A stretch of 36,777 nt of DNA from Planctomycetota bacterium. GTDB lineage: Bacteria; Planctomycetota; UBA1135; GCA-002686595. The notes under the pieces are model-generated. The model ran no database searches and was not told where the DNA came from. It saw nothing but the letters and a program-made list of their open reading frames with translations. Positions 1 to 5,652 of this stretch are shown piece by piece (position 1 is the first letter of the stretch; each line of letters opens with the position of its first letter). The stretch lies in assembly GCA_028278425.1 (NCBI GenBank), contig JANQEJ010000153.1:1-36777 (forward strand), in the 5' to 3' direction. Made by a program: the position numbers and the translations under genes.

Positions 1-223
1 GGTTCAGCGACAGCGCGCCTTCCCAGACTTTGTAGTACCAGTCACCGGTGACGTCCGGGGGGTTGGCCGCAGCCGTGAAACCCGAGCTCGGGCTCGAGAG
101 CAGGAAAACAACATCGCCGCCGTTGTTAAGCGTGCTGTTGTTGGAGTTGACCTGGGCAAAAGCCAGGCTCGTGGCGCCAACGAGCGCCCCAGCGACCGCA
201 AAGGGCCGCAACATGCTGCGCAT
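1..223 (-). CDS. Secreted protein of unknown function, N-terminal part (runs off left edge)
   Basis: Only the first 74 codons are inside the window. The ATG at 223 follows a strong AGGAGGT ribosome site (231-237). The protein opens with a signal peptide (MRSMLRPFAVAGALVGATSL, cleavage near AFA-Q) and continues with a Ser/Asn-rich secreted region reading QVNSNNSTLNNGGDVVFL. It is a close paralogue of the complete gene at 5637-6914: signal peptide, mature N-terminus, ribosome site and an upstream inverted repeat all match. I do not recognise the family. The conserved Trp/Tyr segment DWYYKVWEG is shared by both copies. Function unknown; export across the inner membrane is the only role the sequence supports. 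Confidence 0.8.
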   Translation of the reverse strand, partial: MRSMLRPFAVAGALVGATSLAFAQVNSNNSTLNNGGDVVFLLSSPSSGFTAAANPPDVTGDWYYKVWEGALSLN

Positions 224-240
224 GTGAGTTACCTCCTGAG
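1..240. repeat. Direct repeat, copy 1 (5' part of the paralogous secreted genes)
   Basis: This stretch aligns without obvious gaps to 6692-6931 (constant offset 6691). It spans the first 74 codons, the start codon and the ribosome site of two paralogous secreted-protein genes in the same orientation. By eye roughly four of five bases match, with long identical blocks such as the one around the ribosome site. The pair brackets the split tRNA and the four-gene biosynthetic operon. Gene duplication explains it; whether the intervening block was inserted or could be lost by recombination is inference. Confidence 0.75.
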
Positions 241-261
241 AGAGTCTTACTGAGGGGAATC

Positions 262-278
262 TCCGGACTAGGTCCGGA
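262..278. promoter_or_regulatory. Inverted repeat in the leader of the partial secreted gene
   Basis: TCCGGAC-TAG-GTCCGGA: a perfect 7-bp inverted repeat 39 nt upstream of the start codon. The paralogue at 5637-6914 has the same core (TCCGGACC-CATC-GGTCCGGA, 6942-6961) at nearly the same distance from its start. Conservation in both leaders, while the surrounding non-coding bases differ, suggests an operator or leader hairpin. It has no T-tract, so it is not an intrinsic terminator. Confidence 0.5.
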
Positions 279-345
279 TGGCCGGTTGTGCAGATCCTAA
301 GATGAGGATCGCAATCTCGGCGAGGAAAGGCTCCGATTCTCTTCC

Positions 346-392
346 CCGCGCCTCTCCAGGCCCCCCCAGGGGGCTCCCAGCGCGGTTCTTTT
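346..392 (+). terminator. Hairpin with T-tract reading rightwards
   Basis: An outer stem CCGCGC/GCGCGG (346-351 with 380-385) encloses an inner stem GCCCCC/GGGGGC (360-365 with 369-374) and is followed on the plus strand by TTCTTTTTG. This has the form of an intrinsic terminator for rightward transcripts, but no rightward gene lies upstream of it. On the minus strand the same hairpin lies just 3' of the tRNA and may protect or end that transcript, although no T-tract follows in that direction. Confidence 0.4.
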
Positions 393-407
393 TGCTCTCG
401 GGAGGGG

Positions 408-765
408 TGGTGCGCCCGACGGGACTTGAACCCGCACGTACGATCTGTAAAACCGTTGCTCTCGGGCGGCAGCCGGCATCGGCCTTCTCCCAGCGCAACC
501 CCCGGCAAACCGAACCGGCCTGGCTCAGCCGTGGACCCCGTCGGCATGGGATCCGACGATCAACCCAGGCTTGAGGAGAGTCGGGGATGTCAGAGCGCGG
601 ATTCCCGCAGGTTCCCTGGAGATGAGAGATCACCGGGCGCCGCTCCTCTCATGAAAGCGCCGTGGCCGGTACCCCAAGGCCCTCTGCGAGCCTCGCACGT
701 TCCTAGTTGCGTTAGTTCAAAGACCACCGGGCAACCGTGCCCTGTACCGTTTGAGCTACGGGCGC
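408..765 (-). tRNA. Split tRNA-Val(UAC): exons 765-746 and 462-411 (+CCA 410-408), interrupted by 283 nt
   Basis: The 5' exon (765-746) gives acceptor strand GCGCCCG, TA at positions 8-9, D-stem GCTC and D-loop AAACGGT. The 3' exon (462-411) gives A21, D-stem GAGC, A26, anticodon stem ACGGT/ATCGT (one G-U pair), loop TTTACAG, a 4-nt variable loop, T-stem GCGGG/CCCGT with T-loop TTCAAGT, acceptor strand CGGGCGC, discriminator A and an encoded CCA. Joined, they make a 72-nt cloverleaf with a fully paired acceptor stem and D-stem. The anticodon is TAC at 449-447, so valine; U33, A37, A73 and the G1-C72 pair fit. Placing the intron in the anticodon arm instead, using the near-repeat ACGGTT, loses base 26 and the U/G splice-site rule. 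Splicing after D-loop T (746) and before A (462) is therefore the best model. Confidence 0.75.
463..745 (-). ncRNA. Group I-like self-splicing intron in the tRNA D-loop
   Basis: The 283-nt insert lies between a 5' exon ending in T and a final G (463), as group I introns require. Candidate core helices: P2-like TGCG/CGCA (697-694 with 688-685); P3 GAGGAG/CTCCTC (648-643 with 578-573); P4 GGCGC/GCGCT (641-637 with 598-594); P7 GACT/GGTC (582-579 with 537-534, the conserved R and S elements); P8 CGTCGG/CCGACG (558-553 with 544-539). An IGS-like GTCTTTG (about 725-719) can pair with the 5' exon CAAA(C)GGT, with a terminal G-U and one bulged C. There is no room for a homing endonuclease gene. P5, P6 and P9 are unclear, and the J8/7 joining segment is short and not A-rich, so group I assignment is probable but not proven. 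Confidence 0.55.
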
Positions 766-918
766 GTTGGGTTGCTGGACCGGTTGAGTCTACCGGCCGG
801 GCGGGGATCCGGGAGGGGCCAAACGCCGTCTTTCGCGGCAAATCGTGCCGGCTTCGCGGGGCCCCCTCCCCGGGGGGCGGCCCGGCGGTCGGCGGCGGCC
901 GCGCCCCAGCCCCCCACC

Positions 919-950
919 AAAAAAAAAGCCCGGAACGGCGCCGCTCGGGC
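919..950 (-). terminator. Intrinsic terminator reading leftwards
   Basis: Read on the minus strand, a stem GCCCG/CGGGC with further pairing inside (AGCGGC/GCCGTT) at 950-928 is followed by nine T residues (927-919). It would stop leftward transcription before the split tRNA at 765-408. No minus-strand gene is visible immediately to its right, so it may end antisense or read-through transcripts from the 1-kb region. The remaining non-coding sequence at 766-918 and 951-1026 is GC-rich; I see no further gene in it. Confidence 0.65.
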
Positions 951-1026
951 CCACGCGACCGCGGCACGTAGTACCCTCTTAACACCGGCCCCACATCACC
1001 AAAGAGCTATTGAGGCTACCGCTCCC

Positions 1027-1875
1027 ATGGTGCAGAAGACCCACGACGGTGCGGGCGTCGGCCCGCCTCCGCTCCGTCGCGCAACCCCCCCCGTGTGCCG
1101 CCCCGAGGTCATCCTCGAACGCCTGCTCTCCATCCACGGCGAGCTGAGGTCCTCCTCGTGGAGCCACGCGCACCTGTCGCGCGTGATCGCGACGTTGGAA
1201 GGCCTGGTGTTCGGTTGCCCCGATGACGTGAGCGATGTCGCGCACCAGCTCCCCCCCGGCGTCACCGAGGACTTCAACAAGGCCTACTGCGAATGGGAGA
1301 CGCAGTTGGAGCACCTGTTCGCCGAGGGCGTCCTGCGCGGCGACATGGAGAGCTACCACCGCTACCCGCTGTGCGATCGCTTCGGCCGGCTGCTATCGCG
1401 CGAGGTGGATCTCGTCTCGTGCAAGCCGCGCCGCACCCTCTTCATCGGTTCGGGCCCCTTCCCCATCAGCGCGATCTGGTTGAACAAGATCGCGGGCACG
1501 CCGACGGACTGCGTCGACCACAACCCCGAGGCGGTCGAGTGCTCGCGGCGGACCCTGCGCGCGCTCTCGCTGTCGGACGTGATTCGCGTCCACCTGGGCG
1601 ACGGCGAAACGGTCGACCTGGCGGACTACGACCTGATCCTCATCGCCCTCCTCGCCAAACCGAAGCAGCGGATTCTCGAGCACATCCACCGCGCCGCGCG
1701 GCCCGACTGCCGGGTGATCTGCCGCACGTCCCACGGGCTTCGCACGCTGCTGTACCAGCCGACCGACCTGGACCAGGACGTCAAGACGAGATTCCAGGTC
1801 ACCGGAGAAGCCATCGTCCGGGGCGAGCAACCCGATACGATCTCGTCGATCGCTCTTCGCCGCGCCGCTTCATGA
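1027..1875 (+). CDS. Nicotianamine synthase-like SAM-dependent enzyme
   Basis: The 282-aa protein matches the nicotianamine synthase / CntL family. The Rossmann SAM-binding motif FIGSGPFPISAI is at about 139-150, followed by a DxNPEAVECSRR acidic-loop region (about 164-175), DYDLILIALLAKPKQ (about 200-214) and the C-terminal RTSHGLRTLLYQPTD (about 233-247), where typical family members read RSAHGxRxxLYP. Known members transfer the aminocarboxypropyl group of SAM to an amino group, making nicotianamine or staphylopine-type metallophore precursors; related SAM enzymes cyclise SAM to azetidine-2-carboxylate. The ATG at 1027 has a weak GAGG 11 nt upstream; longer upstream reading is GC-rich non-coding sequence. 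Its stop overlaps the GNAT start (ATGA). The substrate is not predictable; the family call is fairly firm. Confidence 0.8.
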   Translation: MVQKTHDGAGVGPPPLRRATPPVCRPEVILERLLSIHGELRSSSWSHAHLSRVIATLEGLVFGCPDDVSDVAHQLPPGVTEDFNKAYCEWETQLEHLFAEGVLRGDMESYHRYPLCDRFGRLLSREVDLVSCKPRRTLFIGSGPFPISAIWLNKIAGTPTDCVDHNPEAVECSRRTLRALSLSDVIRVHLGDGETVDLADYDLILIALLAKPKQRILEHIHRAARPDCRVICRTSHGLRTLLYQPTDLDQDVKTRFQVTGEAIVRGEQPDTISSIALRRAAS

Positions 1876-2477
1876 CGCTGTCGCAAGTGATTCCGCGCGC
1901 GATCCGGGGAGCGCCGCGAATGCACTGGCTGGACCGCATCGACCCTCCGGAGGCGCGACGGCTCGTCGAGCTCGTCAACGCCACCGTTCCCGAGGAAGGC
2001 ATCCTCGGGTTTCCCGAGGCGCTGGCGGGACGGGAGGCCGAGGCGCTCGTCGAAGAGCTCTCGCGCGGCCTGGCGGAGGGCAAGCTGCACGTCCTCGCGG
2101 CCAGCGACCCGGAAGAGGGCATCGTGGGCACACTGATCCTCGAGCCGCGCTCTCTCCCGACCCAGCGCCACATCGCGGAGATCCGGCGCGCCGTGATCCA
2201 CCCGTCGTGGCGCGGCTCGCGCATCCTGATCCGAGCGCTCGCGGCGATCGTGGCGCACTGCCGCACGCTCGGCGTCGAGCTCCTCACGATCGACGTCCGC
2301 GCCGACACGCGCTCGGAACGGCTCTGGCGCAAGGTCGGCTTCGAGGAATACGGGCGGCTGGAGGACTACGCCCGCGTCGAGGGCGTTCCGTACGCCGGGG
2401 TCTTCCTGCAACAGACGGTCGCGGCGATCGAGCAGCGGCTGGCCACACTTACCAGGACACGTCGATGGAATCCGTAG
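1872..2477 (+). CDS. GNAT-family N-acyltransferase
   Basis: This 201-aa protein has the GNAT acetyl-CoA motif A, EIRRAVIHPSWRGSRILIRAL (about 98-118), followed by the beta5/alpha4 part reading SERLWRKVGFEEYGRLEDYARVEG. The order and spacing fit a single-domain GNAT. The start is the ATG at 1872, overlapping the preceding stop as ATGA; the frame stays open far upstream only as a shadow of the preceding gene. The 3' end overlaps the next gene by 13 nt. GNAT enzymes usually acylate amines from acetyl-CoA. Some GNATs in natural-product pathways, and the Leu/Phe-tRNA transferases, take the acyl group from aminoacyl-tRNA. Because a tRNA-synthetase paralogue is in the same operon, that second role is possible here, but the sequence does not show it. 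Confidence 0.82.
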   Translation: MTLSQVIPRAIRGAPRMHWLDRIDPPEARRLVELVNATVPEEGILGFPEALAGREAEALVEELSRGLAEGKLHVLAASDPEEGIVGTLILEPRSLPTQRHIAEIRRAVIHPSWRGSRILIRALAAIVAHCRTLGVELLTIDVRADTRSERLWRKVGFEEYGRLEDYARVEGVPYAGVFLQQTVAAIEQRLATLTRTRRWNP

Positions 2478-3169
2478 TCACGCCGAAGGCCGCCTTCCGC
2501 CAGGAGCTCGTGGACGCCCTCGAGAGCCAGGTGACCCTGGATCATCCGATCTTCCAGAAGCTGATGGGCGCGGAGCCCAACCACGAGCTGCTCCGCCACA
2601 TGGCGTTGCAGGGGTACCAGCTCACGAAGAACTTCCTCTTCTACATCGAGAACCTGTTCTTCTACTGCCCGCTGCCGAAGCACAAGCACCGCCTCCTGAT
2701 CAACCTCTTCGAGGAGGAGACGGGGCACTTCTCGCAGACCGACAACCACGTCGTGCTGATGCAGAAGTTCATCCGCGCCCTCGGCATCACCGACGAGGAG
2801 CGCGACGCCGTCGAGCCGTACCCCGAGACCAAGGCGCTGATCGACTACCGCCGCGAGCTGGTGTCCAACCCGGAGACCTACCACCGCGGCGCCGCCGCGG
2901 TCCTGATCGCGAGCGAGGGCCAGAACCTCGAGACGCTGGGCGACGAGAGCCGCGACTCCGGGCTCAGCCGCATGTACGGCCTCAGCGCCGACGACCTCCT
3001 CTTCTTCAGCGTTCACGAGAAGGAGGACGTCGGCCACGTGAACCAGGGGCTGGACCTCGTGGTCGACCTGTGCACGACGGCCAAGATGCAGGAGGAGGCG
3101 CTCGAGGCCGTACACAAGACCTGCGCGCTCTTCCGCGGGATGTACGACGGCGTCGCCAAGCGGTCGTGA
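2465..3169 (+). CDS. Haem-oxygenase-fold (HDO/PqqC-TenA-like) probable diiron oxidase
   Basis: This 234-aa, all-helical protein belongs to the haem-oxygenase-like superfamily that includes PqqC, TenA, CADD, UndA and BesC. Candidate metal ligands occur in the expected order: the E83-E85/H88/H95 segment (EEETGHFSQTDNH), E151 (ASEGQNLE), and the C-terminal H-x3-D-x2-H triad H184, D188, H191 (HEKEDVGH). The last motif is the hallmark of diiron members that cleave or oxidise amino acids and fatty acids, and it argues against a thiaminase. The ATG at 2465 lies inside the end of the GNAT gene, and the stop overlaps the next start as TGATG, so translation is probably coupled. The reaction is unknown; O2-dependent oxidation or C-C cleavage of an amino-acid substrate is a family-based guess. 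Confidence 0.8.
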   Translation: MESVVTPKAAFRQELVDALESQVTLDHPIFQKLMGAEPNHELLRHMALQGYQLTKNFLFYIENLFFYCPLPKHKHRLLINLFEEETGHFSQTDNHVVLMQKFIRALGITDEERDAVEPYPETKALIDYRRELVSNPETYHRGAAAVLIASEGQNLETLGDESRDSGLSRMYGLSADDLLFFSVHEKEDVGHVNQGLDLVVDLCTTAKMQEEALEAVHKTCALFRGMYDGVAKRS

Positions 3170-5406
3170 TGGCCGGCGACGACCACTATCGCCCCGAAAT
3201 CATCGAACCCTGCTGGCAGGAGGTCTGGAAGCGCGACGGCGTCGGCGTCGCTCCTCCGCCCGATCCCGCGCGCAAGGACGTCCACATCGCCACCGCGCCG
3301 CCCTTCACCTCCGGCAACGTCCACCTCGGGCACGTCCGCAGCTACTCGCTCGGCGACGTCTACGCGCGCTACCGGCGCCTGCGGGGCGACGCGGTGCTCT
3401 ACGGCGTGGGGTTCGACGCCTTCGGCCTGCCGGTCGAGATCGCGGCGATCGAGAAGAAGATGCCGCCCGGCGAGTGGGTCAACCGCTGCATGAAGACGAT
3501 GCGCGCGGAATTCGAGCGCTTCGGCTTCTCCTTCGACTGGACGCGCTGCTACGTCACCAGCGAGCCGGAGACCTACCGGTGGACGCAGTGGGTGTTCCTG
3601 TGGCTCTTCGAGCGCGGCCTGGTCTACAAGGCCACCGCGCCCGTGGACTGGTGCGACACCTGCAACTCGGTGCTCGCGAAGATGCAGGTCGAGAACGGGG
3701 CCTGCTGGCGCTGCGGCAATCCGACGACGACGCGCGTGCGCGACGAGTGGTTCGTCCGCATCACCGCGTACCTGGAGGAGCTCGAGAACGAGCTCCTGGA
3801 CGCCGGTCGCAACACGCGCTGGATCCAGGGACAGCGCAACCTGCTCGGAAGAACGCCCGGCGCCGAAGTCGATCTGTACGCCGCCGGCACGGAGCGCCGG
3901 GTCACCGCCTTCACCGCGACGCCGGAAGCCGCCGCGGACGCCGCGTTCGTGCTCATCTCGCCGGGGCATCCCGACCTGGAGCACTGGTTCCGAGACGAGG
4001 AGGCGCGGGCGAGCGCACAGGAGACGCTGAGCGACTACCGCGACCGCCAGGACCGCAACGCGAAGAACGTCCCCCTGGTCCCGACCGGCTCACACCTCTC
4101 CCTGCCGGGGATCGAGCGCAAGCTGCCGCTCGTGATCTCCCCGCTGGTGGACACGGTGTACGGCGGCGGGGCCGTGCTCGGCATCCCCGGCGCCGCGCGG
4201 AGCGACGCCGTCATCGCCGAGCGGCTCGGCATCGAGCCGCCGCCGGCCGGCGGCGACCGCGAGGTGCCGGCCCACGAGGCGACGCGCTTCCGGCAGAAGG
4301 ACATCTCGATCTCGCGGCAGCGCTGCTGGGGGTCGCCGATCCCGGTGATCCGCTGCGAGACCTGCGGCCTCGCCGGCGTGCCGCAGGAGGATCTACCCGT
4401 CGTGCTGCCGACCGACGTCGTCCCGACCGGCGAGGGCAACCCGCTGGCGGAGGACGAGGCCTTCGCGCGCTGCGCCTGCCCGAAGTGCGGTGCGGACGCG
4501 CGGCGCGAGACCGACACGATCGACTGCTGGTTCGACTCGGTCTGGTTCCTCTGCGCGCACGCCGTGCCCAACGAGGAGCGCAAGCACCGACTGTTCGACC
4601 ATCCCGAGCTGGAGCGCTGGATCCCGGTCACGCTCGAGGTGTGCGGCGTCGACATCTCGCCGAACCAGATGGGCTTCCGCTTCCTGACCAAGGCCGGCCG
4701 CGAGCTCGGCCTGCTCCAGCACGTGCCCGACGCCGAGCCGATCCGGGACACGCTGATGCACGAGATGATCCTGGCCGACAGCCGCAAGATGAGCAAACAC
4801 CTCGGCAACGCGGTCGCGCCCACCGAGCTGCTCGCGCAGTTCGGCGCCGACGCGGTGCGCCTGGGCATCGTCTCGGCGGCGTCGCCGCGCAAGACGATCA
4901 ACTGGACGGGACTCGACCACGTCGAGCGCAGCCGCGCGTTCCTCGACCAGCTCTGGACCTTCGTCAACGAGCGGCGCGAGCTGCTCGACCAGGCCGATCT
5001 CGACGAGAACGAGGAGATCGACACGTCGACCGCAGAACGCCGCAAGCTCGACAAGTGGCACTCCGCGGCCATCCGCCGCATCGATGGGAGCTACGAGCGG
5101 CACGACTTCCACCTCGTCGCGAGCAACGCAACGCAGCTCTTCGACTCCGTGCAGCGTTTCGAGGACGAGGTCGTCGACGAAAACGACGAGCTGGACGAGG
5201 AGGACTGCCGCGCCCTCGCGCTGGTGGTCGGCCACCTGATCCAGGTGCTCTGCCCCTTGACGCCGCACTTCTGCGAGGAGCTCTGGAGCCGCCTGAACGG
5301 CCGCGGGCGCCTGGCGCTCGGCGGCATCTGGCCAGAGTCCGCCGCGGCCTCCGAGCCGCGCCACCGCCGGCGGCCTCGCGCCGGCTCCGCGAACCGATCG
5401 AGGTAG
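3169..5406 (+). CDS. Divergent leucyl-tRNA synthetase paralogue, probably biosynthetic
   Basis: The 745-aa class I synthetase is about 115 aa shorter than housekeeping LeuRS (near 860) and lacks the C-terminal tRNA-binding domain. It keeps the ATP site: HLGH (52-55) within APPFTSGNVHLGHVRSYS, and KMSKH (540-544). Two Cys-pair zinc knuckles are visible (WCDTC...CWRCG, 161-183; CETCG...CPKCG, 396-441). The CP1 editing domain is present but degenerate: the T-rich loop TTRPDT reads TATPEA (249-254), and GHDQRD reads GAARSD (341-346), losing the His and the first Asp. The synthetic-site strand GGVEHAxLHLLYAR reads CGVDISPNQMGFRF (492-505). These changes predict no leucine editing and a different amino acid, or a tRNA-independent ligase. 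It is the last gene of the operon. Not leuS. Confidence 0.85.
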   Translation: MAGDDHYRPEIIEPCWQEVWKRDGVGVAPPPDPARKDVHIATAPPFTSGNVHLGHVRSYSLGDVYARYRRLRGDAVLYGVGFDAFGLPVEIAAIEKKMPPGEWVNRCMKTMRAEFERFGFSFDWTRCYVTSEPETYRWTQWVFLWLFERGLVYKATAPVDWCDTCNSVLAKMQVENGACWRCGNPTTTRVRDEWFVRITAYLEELENELLDAGRNTRWIQGQRNLLGRTPGAEVDLYAAGTERRVTAFTATPEAAADAAFVLISPGHPDLEHWFRDEEARASAQETLSDYRDRQDRNAKNVPLVPTGSHLSLPGIERKLPLVISPLVDTVYGGGAVLGIPGAARSDAVIAERLGIEPPPAGGDREVPAHEATRFRQKDISISRQRCWGSPIPVIRCETCGLAGVPQEDLPVVLPTDVVPTGEGNPLAEDEAFARCACPKCGADARRETDTIDCWFDSVWFLCAHAVPNEERKHRLFDHPELERWIPVTLEVCGVDISPNQMGFRFLTKAGRELGLLQHVPDAEPIRDTLMHEMILADSRKMSKHLGNAVAPTELLAQFGADAVRLGIVSAASPRKTINWTGLDHVERSRAFLDQLWTFVNERRELLDQADLDENEEIDTSTAERRKLDKWHSAAIRRIDGSYERHDFHLVASNATQLFDSVQRFEDEVVDENDELDEEDCRALALVVGHLIQVLCPLTPHFCEELWSRLNGRGRLALGGIWPESAAASEPRHRRRPRAGSANRSR

Positions 5407-5483
5407 AGGGGCTCGGTACGCGACGCTCGGCGCCGATCTCGGCCAACACCGACCTGCCCCTGGCAATGCTCTTAACGAAAAGA

Positions 5484-5532
5484 GCCTCCCCACCAAGCGC
5501 AAGGTGCCGACCTCGAGGTGGGGAGGCCTTTG
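5484..5532. terminator. Bidirectional hairpin terminator between convergent genes
   Basis: A perfect 11-bp stem GCCTCCCCACC/GGTGGGGAGGC (5484-5494 with 5517-5527) encloses a 22-nt loop. On the plus strand it is followed by CTTTGGGTTCC; on the minus strand by TCTTTTCGTT. It lies between the end of the synthetase paralogue (5406) and the end of the convergent secreted-protein gene (5637), so it can close both transcripts. The remainder of 5407-5636 shows no gene. Confidence 0.75.
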
Positions 5533-5589
5533 GGTTCCTCTCTCAGAACCAAATCAGGTCTCTCGCGGTTGCCCGCCAGAGAGCTGCGT

Positions 5590-5652
5590 ACCGACTTGTA
5601 GAAAGAGCGTGCCGACTAGTCGTTAGAGGTTGCCGACTAGAATTTGATGCAG
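5590..5652. repeat. Three degenerate 21-nt tandem repeats
   Basis: RCCGACTWG recurs at 5590, 5611 and 5632, exactly 21 nt apart. Units 1 and 2 agree at about 14 of 21 positions; unit 3 runs into the last codons of the convergent secreted gene, whose TAG stop is in the repeat. The period equals two helical turns, as in protein-binding iterons, but it could be a chance micro-duplication. Confidence 0.4.

Noticed and set aside
268..633. Open frame of about 120 codons on the minus strand across the tRNA region
   Set aside because: It overlaps both structured RNA and hairpins, has no ribosome site, and its composition follows the GC-rich non-coding DNA.
446..746. Intron placed in the anticodon arm using the near-repeat ACGGTT
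   Set aside because: The joined molecule loses base 26, has a 10-nt D-loop and a wobble D-stem, and no junction satisfies both a U before and a G at the end of the intron.
408..765. tmRNA (including a two-piece form) instead of a split tRNA
   Set aside because: The 5' half has TA at 8-9 and a normal D-stem, and the anticodon arm is complete. There is no tag-peptide reading frame and the T-loop is tRNA-like.
751..1026. Upstream extension of the nicotianamine-synthase-like reading frame to 751
   Set aside because: The added residues are compositionally biased, run through the leftward terminator and the tRNA 5' exon, and have no family similarity. ATG 1027 is kept.
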